Below, in pieces: positions 41,301 to 48,957 of a DNA stretch of 64,000 nt; the stretch's first letter is position 1; every line of letters starts with the position of its first letter. Location: positions 1 through 64,000 of the forward strand of contig NZ_MUYM01000084.1 of the NCBI RefSeq assembly GCF_002150765.1, written 5' to 3'. The DNA is from Lentzea kentuckyensis (lineage in GTDB: Bacteria > Actinomycetota > Actinomycetes > Mycobacteriales > Pseudonocardiaceae). A model generated the notes under the pieces. That model saw nothing but the letters and a program-made list of their open reading frames with translations. It was not told the origin of the DNA and ran no database searches. The position numbers and the translations under genes are program-made.

Positions 41301-42648
41301 CGTACTCGGCCATCGTGTGGTGCGCCTTGCCGAGACCTGCCTCGTTGCCGGTGTCCCACATGATCACGCTGGGGTGGTTCTTGTCGCGCTGCATCATGGC
41401 GACGAACCGGTTCTGGAACGCGTCCTGCCATTCCGGCCGTTCCGCCAGGCAGTTGTCCGGGCAGCCGTCGTGGTGGTGGGTCTCGATGTCGACCTCGTCG
41501 GCGATCATCAGCCCGTTGCGGTCGGCCAGCTCGTAGAAGTACGGGTCGCTCGGGTAGTGCGAGGTGCGCACCGCGTTGATGTTGAACCGCTTCATCAGCT
41601 GGACGTCTTTTTCCTGGTCAGTGCGGGTGACGTAGCGGCTACCGTGCGTTGACGTCTCGGCTCGGTTGGTGCCGCGGAACAGGACGCGTTTGCCGTTGAT
41701 CTTCAGCTGCCGGTCGATGATCTCGATCTCGCGGAACCCGACGGGCTGCCTGCCGGTCTGGATCACGCGGCCGTCTTTCAGCAGCTCGATCCGGAGCTCG
41801 TAGAGGTTCGGGGTCTCGTCGGTCCACTTCAGCGGGTTCGAGACCTTGCCGTCCCGGATCGCGACCTCACGGCCCTGTGGATCGAAAAGCCTGGTCCGGA
41901 CCGTGTGACCCTCCTGCGGGCCGCCGATCTTGACGTCCGCGCCGATGGTGGCGTCGCGGTACTCGGCGTCCAGGTCGGTCTTGATCGTGACGTCGCTCAG
42001 ATAGGTCTTCGGCGTCGAGTAGAGCCAGACCTCGCGGAAGATGCCGGAGAACCGCCACTGGTCGTAGTCCTCCAGGTGGGAGCCGGAGCCCCAGCGGTGG
42101 ACCTGGACCTTCAGCGTGTTGCGGCCGGCCTTGAGCTTGCTGGTGATGTCGAACTCGGCCGGCGTGTAGCCGCCCTGGTCGTAGCCGACGTACGCGCCGT
42201 TGACCCAGACGAAGTATCCGCTGGTCACGCCCTCGAACCTGACCAGCGTGCGGTCCCAGTTCGCCGGCAGGTCGAAGATCTTCTCGTAGACGCCGGTGGG
42301 GTTGACGTCGTGCGGGACAGCCGGCGGGTTGTCCGGGTGCATCTCGGTGGGGATGTTGCGGAACATCGGGTGGTCGAGGAAGTCGGTCTGCCACGTGTGC
42401 GGCACCCTGACCGTCCGCCACCCGTCCGGGGTGTCGCGGACGTCCTCCGGCCGGTCGAACATCCGGATGCGCCACTCACCGTTGAGGCTCAGCCGTCGTT
42501 CGGGTTTCAGATCCGGGTGCGGGGGCTCCTGGTTCTCCCCGGTCATTCTGGGATTCTCCAGATACGCCAAGGCATCCACCGGCTCCGCCGACGCGGTTGC
42601 CGAGGACAGTGAGAGCGCTACCACCGTGGCTACGACGACACGAAGCAT
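38386..42648 (-). CDS. Secreted multidomain beta-galactosidase (GH2)
   Basis: A 1420-residue exported glycosidase. A signal peptide covers residues 1-22 (LRVVVATVVALSLSSATASA). GH2 sugar-binding and Ig-like domains precede the TIM barrel with acid/base Glu436 (GNEAGLG) and nucleophile Glu500 (MGEYAHAMGNS). A LamG-like domain (about 550-720) interrupts the protein, followed by the beta-galactosidase small-chain region (about 820-1180), an NEW3-like domain with the ENWSVSPS signature, and a C-terminal NPCBM-like domain (DRGLGAHADSEF). It should release terminal galactosides from plant or microbial polymers outside the cell. I start at ATG 42648 because the signal peptide begins there and GAAGG precedes it. 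Confidence 0.92.
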   Translation of the reverse strand: MLRVVVATVVALSLSSATASAEPVDALAYLENPRMTGENQEPPHPDLKPERRLSLNGEWRIRMFDRPEDVRDTPDGWRTVRVPHTWQTDFLDHPMFRNIPTEMHPDNPPAVPHDVNPTGVYEKIFDLPANWDRTLVRFEGVTSGYFVWVNGAYVGYDQGGYTPAEFDITSKLKAGRNTLKVQVHRWGSGSHLEDYDQWRFSGIFREVWLYSTPKTYLSDVTIKTDLDAEYRDATIGADVKIGGPQEGHTVRTRLFDPQGREVAIRDGKVSNPLKWTDETPNLYELRIELLKDGRVIQTGRQPVGFREIEIIDRQLKINGKRVLFRGTNRAETSTHGSRYVTRTDQEKDVQLMKRFNINAVRTSHYPSDPYFYELADRNGLMIADEVDIETHHHDGCPDNCLAERPEWQDAFQNRFVAMMQRDKNHPSVIMWDTGNEAGLGKAHHTMAEYARKNDSRPLYHQPNSPDGDAPFADVWGPRYPSPASLEAKARTTTKPIIMGEYAHAMGNSLGNFKEFWDVVRAYPQVQGGFIWDWAEQNIALPLHTTPDDANGIMSWLSGKPSQVDGPHGKALQLSGLDDFVEVYRDRRLDEVSTGLTLDAQVRPATWTGDFTVISKGDHQYALKMADRTTLQFFIHSGTWRTVEAQVPADFYDNWHRVTGTFDGTRLRLLIDGREVGSTSYTGTIDWSHWPVNIGRNAETMQENVQTRMAHGAIDQVRVYHRALTDAELAQDPKKTAVLALDFEQLEDKGRHQSYGAGTGGVDGVVWADRRPQPETTELMAVHSPIRFSFADNKLTIVSERRFTGTDDLELRWQIQDNGRTIAQHRGKLQPGTLTFPGHPATTERWLTVRATDRQGNDVGIGQFPLGGTQIAGLHTESFPGRLTTTQNDNEIVVSGKDFRYVVSKKSGTLTSMRVRGTELLRTGPELDAWRAPLSNEFMSEDNSWYRNGLDRLTTTPSSVTVTQNATDTVITAKSTAQAVRNASFGQTFTYRITGDGEINVGHRVAARDRMRDLSYLPNIGFTLKVPETYQKFTWYGRGPGENYDDRKAGDPVGVYQSTVDREFNDYYKPQDYGNHADTRWATLSNGRAGLLVAGDLDVRVSQYDDLDRAPYPFALKKNDGWNTLHASHRVSGVSETFHEPLPQYQVEAGNEYAYSVLLRPLTPVEAATGKLGRHVDCAPTAQFNAADTALEPGEQVEAELVVTKPCPGITTARLSAPENWSVSPSTIDLSTGSAKVTVRREGGATGVRPVFAEISTGKATTTLTADFTATPPAPAGDAVVSGLEFLGESNGWGPIERDRSNGEQSGGDGNPISIRGARFDRGLGAHADSEFQVHTGGKCSNLAATIGVDDETGGSGSVRFEVLKDNRSVYLSPVLTGQSAAVPISVDTSGATVLTFRVTDGGDGNAHDHADWAGAVLSCR

Positions 42649-42782
42649 GCCTTCGGAAGCTAGGGGCGCGGCGACAACGTCGTCAACGAATGTCCGATCT
42701 TTCTGTCCTGATCCGTTCGGGGTGGTCGTCCCAACACCCGGAATGTGCACTCCACCCGGCGGCACGCGTTAGTGTCGGAAGC

Positions 42783-44021
42783 ATGCAGACCTGGTCATCG
42801 ATTCCTGTGCCGCGGGTTCCGGGGGACCCCCGCCCGCTGCGGCTGTTCGACACGGCTACGGGCGAGGTGCGCCCCACGGCTCCAGGAGACACCGCCAGGT
42901 TGTACGTCTGCGGGATCACGCCGTACGACGCGACTCACCTCGGCCACGCCGCCACCTATCTGGCGTTCGACCTCGTGCACCGCGTGTGGCTCGACAACGG
43001 CCACAACGTGCACTACGTCCAGAACGTCACCGACGTCGACGACCCGCTGCTCGAGCGGGCACTGCGCGACCAGGACGACTGGGTCGTGCTCGCCATGCGC
43101 GAGACCGCCCTGTTCCGCGAGGACATGGAGGCCCTGCGCGTCCTGCCGCCGCAGGACTACGTGGGCATCGTCGAGGCGATCCCGGAGATCGTCGAGGTGA
43201 TCGTCAAGCTCGTGAACGACGGCGTGGCGTACCGCGTGGACGACCCGGAGTACCCGGACATCTACTTCGCGCACAACGCCACCGGCCGCTTCGGCTACGA
43301 GTCGAACCTCGACGCCGACACCATGGTGAAGCTGCTGGCCGAACGCGGCGGCGACCCCGAACGTCCTGGCAAGAAGCACCCGCTCGACGCCCTGCTGTGG
43401 CGCCTGAAGCGTCCCGGCGAGCCGTCGTGGCAGTCCGAACTGGGTGAGGGCCGCCCCGGCTGGCACGTCGAGTGCAGCGCCATCGCCCACAACCGTCTCG
43501 GCATGGGCTTCGACGTCCAGGGCGGCGGCTCCGACCTGATCTACCCGCACCACGAGTACTCCGCCGCGCACGCCGAGGCCCAGACCGGCGAGCACCCGTT
43601 CGCCCGCCACTACGTGCACGCGGGCATGATCGGCCTCGACGGCGAGAAGATGTCGAAGTCGCGCGGCAACCTGGTCTTCGTCTCGAAGCTGCGCGCCGAG
43701 AAGGTCGACCCGAACGCCATCCGGCTCGCCCTGCTGTCCGGCCACTACCGCACCGACCGCGCCTGGACCCAGTCGTTGCTCGACGAGGCTCTGGTGCGGC
43801 TGGACAAGTGGCGTCGTGCGGCCGGCCTGGACACCGGTCCGTCCGCTGTGGACACCGTGACCCGGCTGCGTGACCACCTGGGCAACGACCTCGACACCGC
43901 GAAGGCTCTCGCCGCGATCGACGCGTGGGCCGACGAGGCGTTGGCGCACGGCGGTTCCGAGAAGCACGGCCCGTCGCAGATCCGCACGGCGGTGGACGCG
44001 CTGCTGGGCGTGGAGCTCTGA
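42783..44021 (+). CDS. mshC: Cysteine:1-D-myo-inosityl-glucosamine ligase (mycothiol synthesis)
   Basis: A 412-residue ligase that joins Cys to GlcN-Ins with ATP in mycothiol synthesis. It is a CysRS paralogue: THLGHA is the HIGH motif, LYVCGITPYD holds the zinc Cys, and MIGLDGEKMSKS is the KMSKS loop. It ends without an anticodon-binding domain. Length and motifs match MshC rather than CysS. ATG 42783 is used. In actinobacteria mshC commonly lies near a PAC2-family gene and metH; here the PAC2-family gene is some 14 kb away, with ipt/LOG, protease, STAND and ABC genes between. Confidence 0.95.
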   Translation: MQTWSSIPVPRVPGDPRPLRLFDTATGEVRPTAPGDTARLYVCGITPYDATHLGHAATYLAFDLVHRVWLDNGHNVHYVQNVTDVDDPLLERALRDQDDWVVLAMRETALFREDMEALRVLPPQDYVGIVEAIPEIVEVIVKLVNDGVAYRVDDPEYPDIYFAHNATGRFGYESNLDADTMVKLLAERGGDPERPGKKHPLDALLWRLKRPGEPSWQSELGEGRPGWHVECSAIAHNRLGMGFDVQGGGSDLIYPHHEYSAAHAEAQTGEHPFARHYVHAGMIGLDGEKMSKSRGNLVFVSKLRAEKVDPNAIRLALLSGHYRTDRAWTQSLLDEALVRLDKWRRAAGLDTGPSAVDTVTRLRDHLGNDLDTAKALAAIDAWADEALAHGGSEKHGPSQIRTAVDALLGVEL

Positions 44022-44024
44022 CCA

Positions 44025-44693
44025 TCAGGGATGGTTCCAGCCGAACAGCCGGGTGAACACCTCGTGCTGTTCCAGGCTGTGCTCGTGGTGCACCACCGCG
44101 ATCCGCTCGACCAGCTCGGCGGTCGCGGTGGTGTCGATCCCCGGCAGGTCCTCGGGATCGGTGCCGGTCTCGGTGCACCACCGCAGCACGGCTTCCGGTC
44201 CGTTGACCGAAGCGACGAACGGGCGCTGCTCGCGGTGCTGCCAGGCCTTCGCGATCTCGTCGAGCATGCCCTCGGTGATCATTCGCTCGGCCCGCGTGCG
44301 CAGCCGGTCCAGATGTGCCCGTTCGTCGGTGAGCGGCAGCACCGTCGCGACGAGGTGGAACGGAAAACGGCCCCGGCAGGCGGCGAACCTGCTCAGCAGT
44401 GAGATGGACCCGCCTTCCACCACCACGTGCTCGTGCTCCTCGCTCAGCGCCTCGACCTTCCGCAGCAGCGCGTGCGCGGCCTCGTAGGTGGGGTAGTCGC
44501 CATCCGGCACGGTCCGGTCGCCGAGGTGGTGGCGGCGGTCGCCCTCCTGCCGGGCGCTGGTGACGGACAGGTCGACGTAGCACTGGATCCGATCGGCGAC
44601 GACCACCGGTGCGTCGTGTTCGGCGGCGACGTTCATCGCGACGTCGGATTTCCCCGAGCAGGTGGGGCCGGCGATCAGATGCACGCAATTCAT
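44025..44693 (-). CDS. Isopentenyltransferase (adenylate dimethylallyltransferase-like, IPT/Tmr family)
   Basis: A 222-residue enzyme related to bacterial cytokinin synthases. HLIAGPTCSGKSDVA (P-loop at residues 9-16), VVVADRIQCYVDLSVTSARQ and VVVEGGSISLL match, segment by segment, the plan of Agrobacterium Tmr/Ipt rather than the longer tRNA-modifying MiaA. The reaction would transfer dimethylallyl to AMP, giving isopentenyladenine nucleotides. GAGGAG precedes ATG 44693. It is divergent from the LOG-family gene at 44870 and convergent with mshC, three bases between stops. Confidence 0.8.
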   Translation of the reverse strand: MNCVHLIAGPTCSGKSDVAMNVAAEHDAPVVVADRIQCYVDLSVTSARQEGDRRHHLGDRTVPDGDYPTYEAAHALLRKVEALSEEHEHVVVEGGSISLLSRFAACRGRFPFHLVATVLPLTDERAHLDRLRTRAERMITEGMLDEIAKAWQHREQRPFVASVNGPEAVLRWCTETGTDPEDLPGIDTTATAELVERIAVVHHEHSLEQHEVFTRLFGWNHP

Positions 44694-44869
44694 GAGTCAC
44701 TCCTCGAAGAGATCGATGTTCTCACTACTACCTCGCGAACGTGGTCTCGGGAGCGCAGTCAGATCATTCTTCGAAATTTCTCAGGTGAAACTCGAAGTTA
44801 AATTGGAGGTAAATGTTTCGGATTTTTGATCCCAAACATGCGAATGTTGCCGCGCTATAAGGTGACGGC
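44694..44869. promoter_or_regulatory. AT-rich divergent promoter region of the ipt/LOG pair
   Basis: These 176 bases are clearly less GC-rich than the genes on either side, with A/T runs such as GTTAAATTGG and GATTTTTGATC. A TATAAG at 44856-44861 could be the LOG gene's -10; transcription would then start one or two bases before ATG 44870. The same spot also reads as an AAGGTG ribosome site, so the start type is open. The contrast in base composition fits an acquired pair. Confidence 0.5.
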
Positions 44870-45490
44870 ATGAGAGTTGCTGTCTTCTGTGGTTCCTCGG
44901 CGGGGCGGGTTCGGCACATGGAGGTCGCCGCCGAGGTCGGTCGGACCCTCGCTGTGCGCGGGGCCGGGATCGTCTACGGCGGCGGCCGCATCGGCACGAT
45001 GGGTGCCGTGGCCGACGGCGCGCTGAGCGTGGGGGGTTCGGTGATCGGGGTGATCCCGGAGCACATGGTCGAGTGGGAGATCGCGCACGACGGGCTCACC
45101 GAGCTGCACGTCGTGGGCTCGATGCACGAGCGGAAGGCGCTGATGGCGGACCTGTCGGACGCGTTCGTCGCGTTGCCGGGTGGCGCGGGCACCATGGAGG
45201 AACTGTGCGAGATCTGGACGTGGGCGCAGCTCGAGCTGCACGCCAAGCCGATCGGCCTGCTCAACGTCGACGGGTACTACGACCACCTGATCGCGCTGGT
45301 CGACCACATGGTGTCTGAAGGATTTCTGAAAGTTCCCTATCGCGAGATGCTGCTCGTCGACGACGACATCGACCGGTTGCTGGACCGTCTCGCGCTGTAC
45401 CGGCCGCCCGCATACACCTGGGTGGAGGAGAGTCCGCTCGAAAACGTCGCGCGCAAACACAACGAAAAAACTGCGGGATTTTCTTGTTGA
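44870..45490 (+). CDS. LOG-family cytokinin-activating phosphoribohydrolase
   Basis: A 206-residue Rossmann-fold protein of the TIGR00730/LOG family. MHERKALM and LPGGAGTMEE are the family's substrate-binding and catalytic motifs (Arg and Glu in M-H-x-R-K and PGGxGTxxE). LOG enzymes split cytokinin riboside monophosphates, releasing the active free base. The divergent neighbour is an IPT-type gene, so the two would cover synthesis and activation. The C-terminus (about residues 175-206) is polar and overlaps an antisense ORF at 45337-45759. Confidence 0.88.
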   Translation: MRVAVFCGSSAGRVRHMEVAAEVGRTLAVRGAGIVYGGGRIGTMGAVADGALSVGGSVIGVIPEHMVEWEIAHDGLTELHVVGSMHERKALMADLSDAFVALPGGAGTMEELCEIWTWAQLELHAKPIGLLNVDGYYDHLIALVDHMVSEGFLKVPYREMLLVDDDIDRLLDRLALYRPPAYTWVEESPLENVARKHNEKTAGFSC

Positions 45491-45759
45491 TCTTCACCAA
45501 GGCGGGGTAAAGGCAAATTCATTGCGACCACCTCTGGGTGTGGAGCGTTAAGCGACGGGCCAGCCGGTGTTGGCCTGGGATCCAGGAGCCACTGGATGAT
45601 CGTGTCGTCTGGCGCGCGCTGTGCGTTCTGCAGCGCGCGCACCAGGCCCATGGTCGTGTGCCAGTCGTCGAGCTCGTCGAACCGTACGAGGAACGGCATG
45701 GGCTCCAGCACGCCGTCGCCCGCGGCCACCGCGTCGAAGTAGTCGTACGCCTCCGTCAT
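45337..45759 (-). CDS. Uncharacterised ORF coupled to the clpS operon, possibly truncated
   Basis: The first 70 residues (opening MTEAYDYFDAVAAGDGVLEP, then FLVRFDELDDWHTTMGLVRA) read like a real small acidic protein. ATG 45759 overlaps the stop of the 39-residue ORF (ATGA). From about residue 90 the frame runs antisense through the end of the LOG gene and becomes Ser/Arg-rich, so the true gene may have ended near 45490 and lost its stop, or a frameshift may have occurred. I recognise no family. The boundary lies at the edge of the AT-rich ipt/LOG segment. Confidence 0.4.
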   Translation of the reverse strand: MTEAYDYFDAVAAGDGVLEPMPFLVRFDELDDWHTTMGLVRALQNAQRAPDDTIIQWLLDPRPTPAGPSLNAPHPEVVAMNLPLPRLGEDQQENPAVFSLCLRATFSSGLSSTQVYAGGRYSARRSSNRSMSSSTSSISR

Positions 45760-45875
45760 GCCGCGGCCTCGACGGTCACCCTGAAGCCGCGCCGGAGCAG
45801 TGCGGCCGCGGTGGTCTCCGCATCGGCGCGGTCAGCTTGCCAGGTGGCCACGAGACGCTTGTGCCGCCAGCCCAC
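45756..45875 (-). CDS. Very small ORF (39 aa) between DUF2017 and the next ORF
   Basis: GTG 45875 follows the TAA of the DUF2017 gene with no gap, and the ORF ends at a TGA overlapping the next ATG. The product opens VGWRHKRLVATWQADRADAE and ends GFRVTVEAAA. The segment DAETTAAALLRRGF resembles the ClpS C-terminal pattern ETAEAVTVELLRHGL encoded upstream in the same operon, so it may be a ClpS-derived fragment. The perfect packing suggests it is translated, but the evidence is thin. Confidence 0.4.
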   Translation of the reverse strand: MGWRHKRLVATWQADRADAETTAAALLRRGFRVTVEAAA

Positions 45876-46367
45876 TTAGGCCACCGGCTGACTGCGCGGG
45901 TCGGGGAACGTGTCCGGCGCGACGGCCATCACCAGAAGCTGCTGGAACGCGCTCGCCCACGGCATCGCTTTGCGCCCGAACGCCAGCAGCTCGAAGAACA
46001 GCCGGAGCTGTCCCAGCACCGCGATCCACTCGTCGACCTCGGCGTGCGTCAGCACGATGGGCCTGGGGCCGGTCCAGCGGGCTCGCACCCGGTCGATGAG
46101 TTCGCGGTCCGCCAGCACGTCCCGGTGCCGTCGCCGGAACGCCTCCGACTCCTGCCGCGACTCCGCCACATCTGGATAGAGGTGGCGAAGCAGGGAAGGC
46201 TGGGTCAGCACCCAGCGGGGATCGCGCAGCGCGTAGAACGGGTTGCCACGCACGTAGCTCTTCGACAGCAGGCGCAGTGCCCGCCCCCAGCTCCAGGCGA
46301 GCCCCTTGGTCATGTCCACCCGCACGCCGCCGTCGACCGGATGGGCGCTGAAGGACTGGTGCTTCAT
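45876..46367 (-). CDS. DUF2017 family protein
   Basis: A 163-residue helical protein (MKHQSFSAHPVDGGVRVDMT at the start; LTHAEVDEWIAVLGQLRLFF in the middle). DUF2017 genes sit next to clpS in many actinobacteria, and the same holds here: ATG 46367 overlaps the clpS stop (ATGA). The function is unknown, presumably linked to Clp-dependent degradation. It ends with TAA directly followed by the GTG of the 39-residue ORF. Confidence 0.85.
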   Translation of the reverse strand: MKHQSFSAHPVDGGVRVDMTKGLAWSWGRALRLLSKSYVRGNPFYALRDPRWVLTQPSLLRHLYPDVAESRQESEAFRRRHRDVLADRELIDRVRARWTGPRPIVLTHAEVDEWIAVLGQLRLFFELLAFGRKAMPWASAFQQLLVMAVAPDTFPDPRSQPVA

Positions 46368-46606
46368 CCGGCTCTCCCGAAGCTCGCCGACAGCCCGTGC
46401 CGGAGCAGTTCGACCGTGACGGCTTCCGCGGTCTCGCGGTCGTGAACACCGACGACGGTGCCACCGGTCTCGTGGACCTTCATGGTCAGGTCGCGCGCGG
46501 TTTCCCAGCCGTGGCCGCAGAGCTTGCGCAGCAGGTAGTGCACCACCGGAATCAGGTTGTGGTCGTCGTCGTGCAGGACGACCCGCCATCTCTCCCCAGG
46601 ACTCAC
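46364..46606 (-). CDS. clpS: ClpS, ATP-dependent Clp protease adaptor
   Basis: An 80-residue adaptor that hands N-degron substrates to the Clp protease. WRVVLHDDDHNLIPVVHYLL is the ClpS core, with Asp-Asp-Asp where the E. coli protein has Asn-Asp-Asp, as seen in other actinobacteria. The His in MKVHETGG matches the substrate-pocket His. GTG 46606 is chosen for size; GTG 46624 is an alternative. It is first of a four-ORF run and divergent from the 46640 gene with only 33 bases between starts. Confidence 0.9.
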   Translation of the reverse strand: MSPGERWRVVLHDDDHNLIPVVHYLLRKLCGHGWETARDLTMKVHETGGTVVGVHDRETAEAVTVELLRHGLSASFGRAG

Positions 46607-46639
46607 CGGCAGAGTATGCGACACGGCCACAATGGACTG

Positions 46640-47092
46640 ATGACGGCCTGGCAAGGGTTGCGGTACGAACGCGCAACGGACGGTGAGGACGCGAACGAGG
46701 CGGCGCGCGGCGAGGTGTTGCGCGACGACCGCACGCGGGAAGACCTGCCACTGCTGCGGTTCCTGGTCGAGCAGGAGGCGTTGTGCTGTGCGAACGGGCC
46801 GTCGCACGGCCTGGGGGAGCAGGCGGCGCTGGCCGGGTTCCTGCTGGCCGAGCACCGGCAGGTCGAGGACGTGTGGCGGCACTTCGCGATCAAGCGCGCC
46901 AACTTCGACGCCGGATGTGCTTACGACGTCGAGCACCTGTTGGCGGCGGGGGTGAAAGCCACCATCGAACACGTGCGCGCGAGCGACCACCCGGACCGCG
47001 ACGAGGTCCTGGAACTGTTGCAGGGCCAGAGTCTTGACGAGGACGACCTGGAGGAGTGGTTCGAGCACCGGCGCGAGTGGTTCGCGGCCTGA
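46640..47092 (+). CDS. Uncharacterised acidic protein
   Basis: A 150-residue soluble, helical, acidic protein. It opens MTAWQGLRYERATDGEDANE, has LPLLRFLVEQEALCCANG in the middle, and ends LDEDDLEEWFEHRREWFAA. The central segment QAALAGFLLAEHRQVEDVWR could be a helical hairpin. I recognise no domain. It is divergent from clpS and ends just before a strong terminator hairpin, so it is a single-gene unit. Confidence 0.75.
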   Translation: MTAWQGLRYERATDGEDANEAARGEVLRDDRTREDLPLLRFLVEQEALCCANGPSHGLGEQAALAGFLLAEHRQVEDVWRHFAIKRANFDAGCAYDVEHLLAAGVKATIEHVRASDHPDRDEVLELLQGQSLDEDDLEEWFEHRREWFAA

Positions 47093-47096
47093 ACGG

Positions 47097-47134
47097 GAAA
47101 CCGCCCCCGAGGCGGAAGCACCGGGGGCGGTTTC
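47097..47134. terminator. Bidirectional terminator hairpin
   Basis: GAAACCGCCCCCG (47097-47109) pairs with CGGGGGCGGTTTC (47122-47134) around a 12-base loop, and GAAC/GTTC at the outer edges extends the stem. The TTTCGTTC tail on the plus strand and the A-rich start on the minus strand make it usable from both sides. It lies between the convergent genes ending at 47092 and 47161. Confidence 0.85.
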
Positions 47135-47160
47135 GTTCAGCGGGGTGATGCTCAAGGAGC

Positions 47161-48957
47161 TCAGACGTCGAGCGTCCAGTTGTTCAACGTGCCGCTGTCC
47201 AGGAACGCCGCGTCACGCACGCGCAGCGTCCAGGTGCCGTTGGCAGCCTCGCCGGAGAGGTCCTTGGTGTAGGTCTCGTTGATGTTGTCGGCCGAGCCGC
47301 CGGACCGGTTGTGCAGGTTGTAGACCGAGCCGTCGGGCGCGACCAGGTCCACCACGAGGTCGCCCTTGTAGGTGTGCGTGATCGAGACCTTGATCGACGA
47401 CGTGGCCGACGCGTTGCCCGCGCAGCCGGAGATGACGATCGTGCTGGTCACCGTCGACAGGTCGCCGATGGTCACCGGGGTGGAGTTGGTCTTGGCGTCA
47501 CAGCCGCCACCCACCGCGTTGACCGTCCACGTGAAGGTCGCGGAACCGGTCTTGCCCGCCGAGTCGGTCACCGTGGCGGTCACCGTGGAGGTGCCCGCCG
47601 TGGTCGGCGTGCCGGAGATCGCGCCGGAGGCGGACGCCGACAGACCGGCCGGGAGACCGGAGACGGACCAGGTGTACGGCGGGGTGCCGCCGGACGCCGA
47701 GAGCTGCAGCGAGACCGCCGTGCCGACCGTGGAGGTCTGGTTGCCGGGGTTCGTCACCGACGGGGTGCCGGGCTGGCCGCCGCCCCACAGCGTGTAGAGC
47801 AGCTTGTTCGGCGTGTTGGCGCCGACGTTGGTGATCTTGTTGGGCGTGGAGGCCGCGTTCAGGCCGGCCCACACGGCCGCGGGGTTGTCGTTGGGGTGCG
47901 TGGCGAGCCACAGCGCTGCCGCGCCCGCGACGTGCGGGGTGGCCATCGACGTACCGGAGATGTTGTTCGTCGCGGTGTCGTTGGTGTTCCACGACGACAC
48001 GATGTTCTGACCCGGTGCGTAGATGTCTGTGCAGGAGCCGTAGTTCGAGAACGAGGCACGCGCGTCGGTGTTGGTCGACGCGTTGACGGTGATCGCCTCG
48101 GTGACACGTGCGGGCGAGGTGCTGCAGGCGTCGGTGTTCGAGTTGCCGGACGCGATCGCGTAGGTCACGCCGGCGGTGATGGAACGGCGCACGGCCGCGT
48201 CCAGGGTGGCGTCCGCGCCGCCGCCGAGCGACATGTTGGCGACCGCGGGCTTGACCGCGTTCGCCGTCACCCAGTCGATGCCGCCGACGACACCGGCGGT
48301 GGTGCCGGAGCCCTGGCAGTTCAGCACCTTGACGGCGACGACCTTGGCGGCCTTCGCGAGGCCGTACTCCGCGCCCGCGATGGTGCCGGCGACGTGCGTG
48401 CCGTGGCCGTTGCAGTCGCTGTTGTTGCCGTCACCGGAGGTGTTCGTGCCCCACGTCGCACGGCCACCGAACGTGGAGTGCGTGGTGCGCACACCGGTGT
48501 CGATGATGTAGGCCGTCACGTTGGACGCCGTGGTGTCGTACTGGTAGCTGTTGCTCAGCGGCAGGTCCCGCTGGTCAACGCGGTCCAGACCCCACGACGG
48601 CGGGTTCTGCTGGACGTCGAGCAGGTGCACCTCGGCGTCCTGCTGGACGTACGCGACCTTCGGGTCCGCGGCGAGGCGGGCGGCCTGCTTGGCCGTCATC
48701 TTCACCGAGAAGCCGTTGAGCGCGTGCTGCCAGACCTGACCGACCTGGCCGCCGTACTTGCCCGCCAGGCTCGGCGCGGCGGCCCTCGACGCCGTGTCGG
48801 CCTTCAGCGAGACGATGTAGCTGTCCTTCACGACATCGGCGCGGTCGGCGCCGAGAATCGTCCCCACGTTTTCTTGAGCTGAAGCAGCGGGCACCACGGC
48901 GGCGGCCAGACATACGGCAGCAGCGGCGGCGAGTCCCGTACCCAAGACTCTTCGCAT
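47161..48957 (-). CDS. Secreted subtilisin-family (S8) protease with P-domain
   Basis: A 598-residue exported serine protease. Signal peptide at residues 1-27, I9 propeptide (about 45-125, SYIVSLKADTA), and S8 catalytic domain with Asp in IIDTGVR, His in NGHGTHVAGT and Ser in GTSMATPHVAG. A putative-Ig domain (PPYTWSVSGLPAGLSASASG) follows, then a proprotein-convertase P-domain (about 500-598: TYKGDLVVDLVAPDGSVYNL). ATG 48957 is chosen because the signal peptide begins there. It is divergent from the S1 protease at 49366 with a 408-base gap, and both probably serve extracellular protein digestion. Confidence 0.93.
   Translation of the reverse strand: MRRVLGTGLAAAAAVCLAAAVVPAASAQENVGTILGADRADVVKDSYIVSLKADTASRAAAPSLAGKYGGQVGQVWQHALNGFSVKMTAKQAARLAADPKVAYVQQDAEVHLLDVQQNPPSWGLDRVDQRDLPLSNSYQYDTTASNVTAYIIDTGVRTTHSTFGGRATWGTNTSGDGNNSDCNGHGTHVAGTIAGAEYGLAKAAKVVAVKVLNCQGSGTTAGVVGGIDWVTANAVKPAVANMSLGGGADATLDAAVRRSITAGVTYAIASGNSNTDACSTSPARVTEAITVNASTNTDARASFSNYGSCTDIYAPGQNIVSSWNTNDTATNNISGTSMATPHVAGAAALWLATHPNDNPAAVWAGLNAASTPNKITNVGANTPNKLLYTLWGGGQPGTPSVTNPGNQTSTVGTAVSLQLSASGGTPPYTWSVSGLPAGLSASASGAISGTPTTAGTSTVTATVTDSAGKTGSATFTWTVNAVGGGCDAKTNSTPVTIGDLSTVTSTIVISGCAGNASATSSIKVSITHTYKGDLVVDLVAPDGSVYNLHNRSGGSADNINETYTKDLSGEAANGTWTLRVRDAAFLDSGTLNNWTLDV

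Noticed and set aside
46564..46640. Longer clpS start using in-frame codons further upstream
   Set aside because: Upstream residues are not ClpS-like and would run through the promoter of the divergent gene. GTG 46606 gives a normal ClpS length; only GTG 46624 remains a reasonable alternative.
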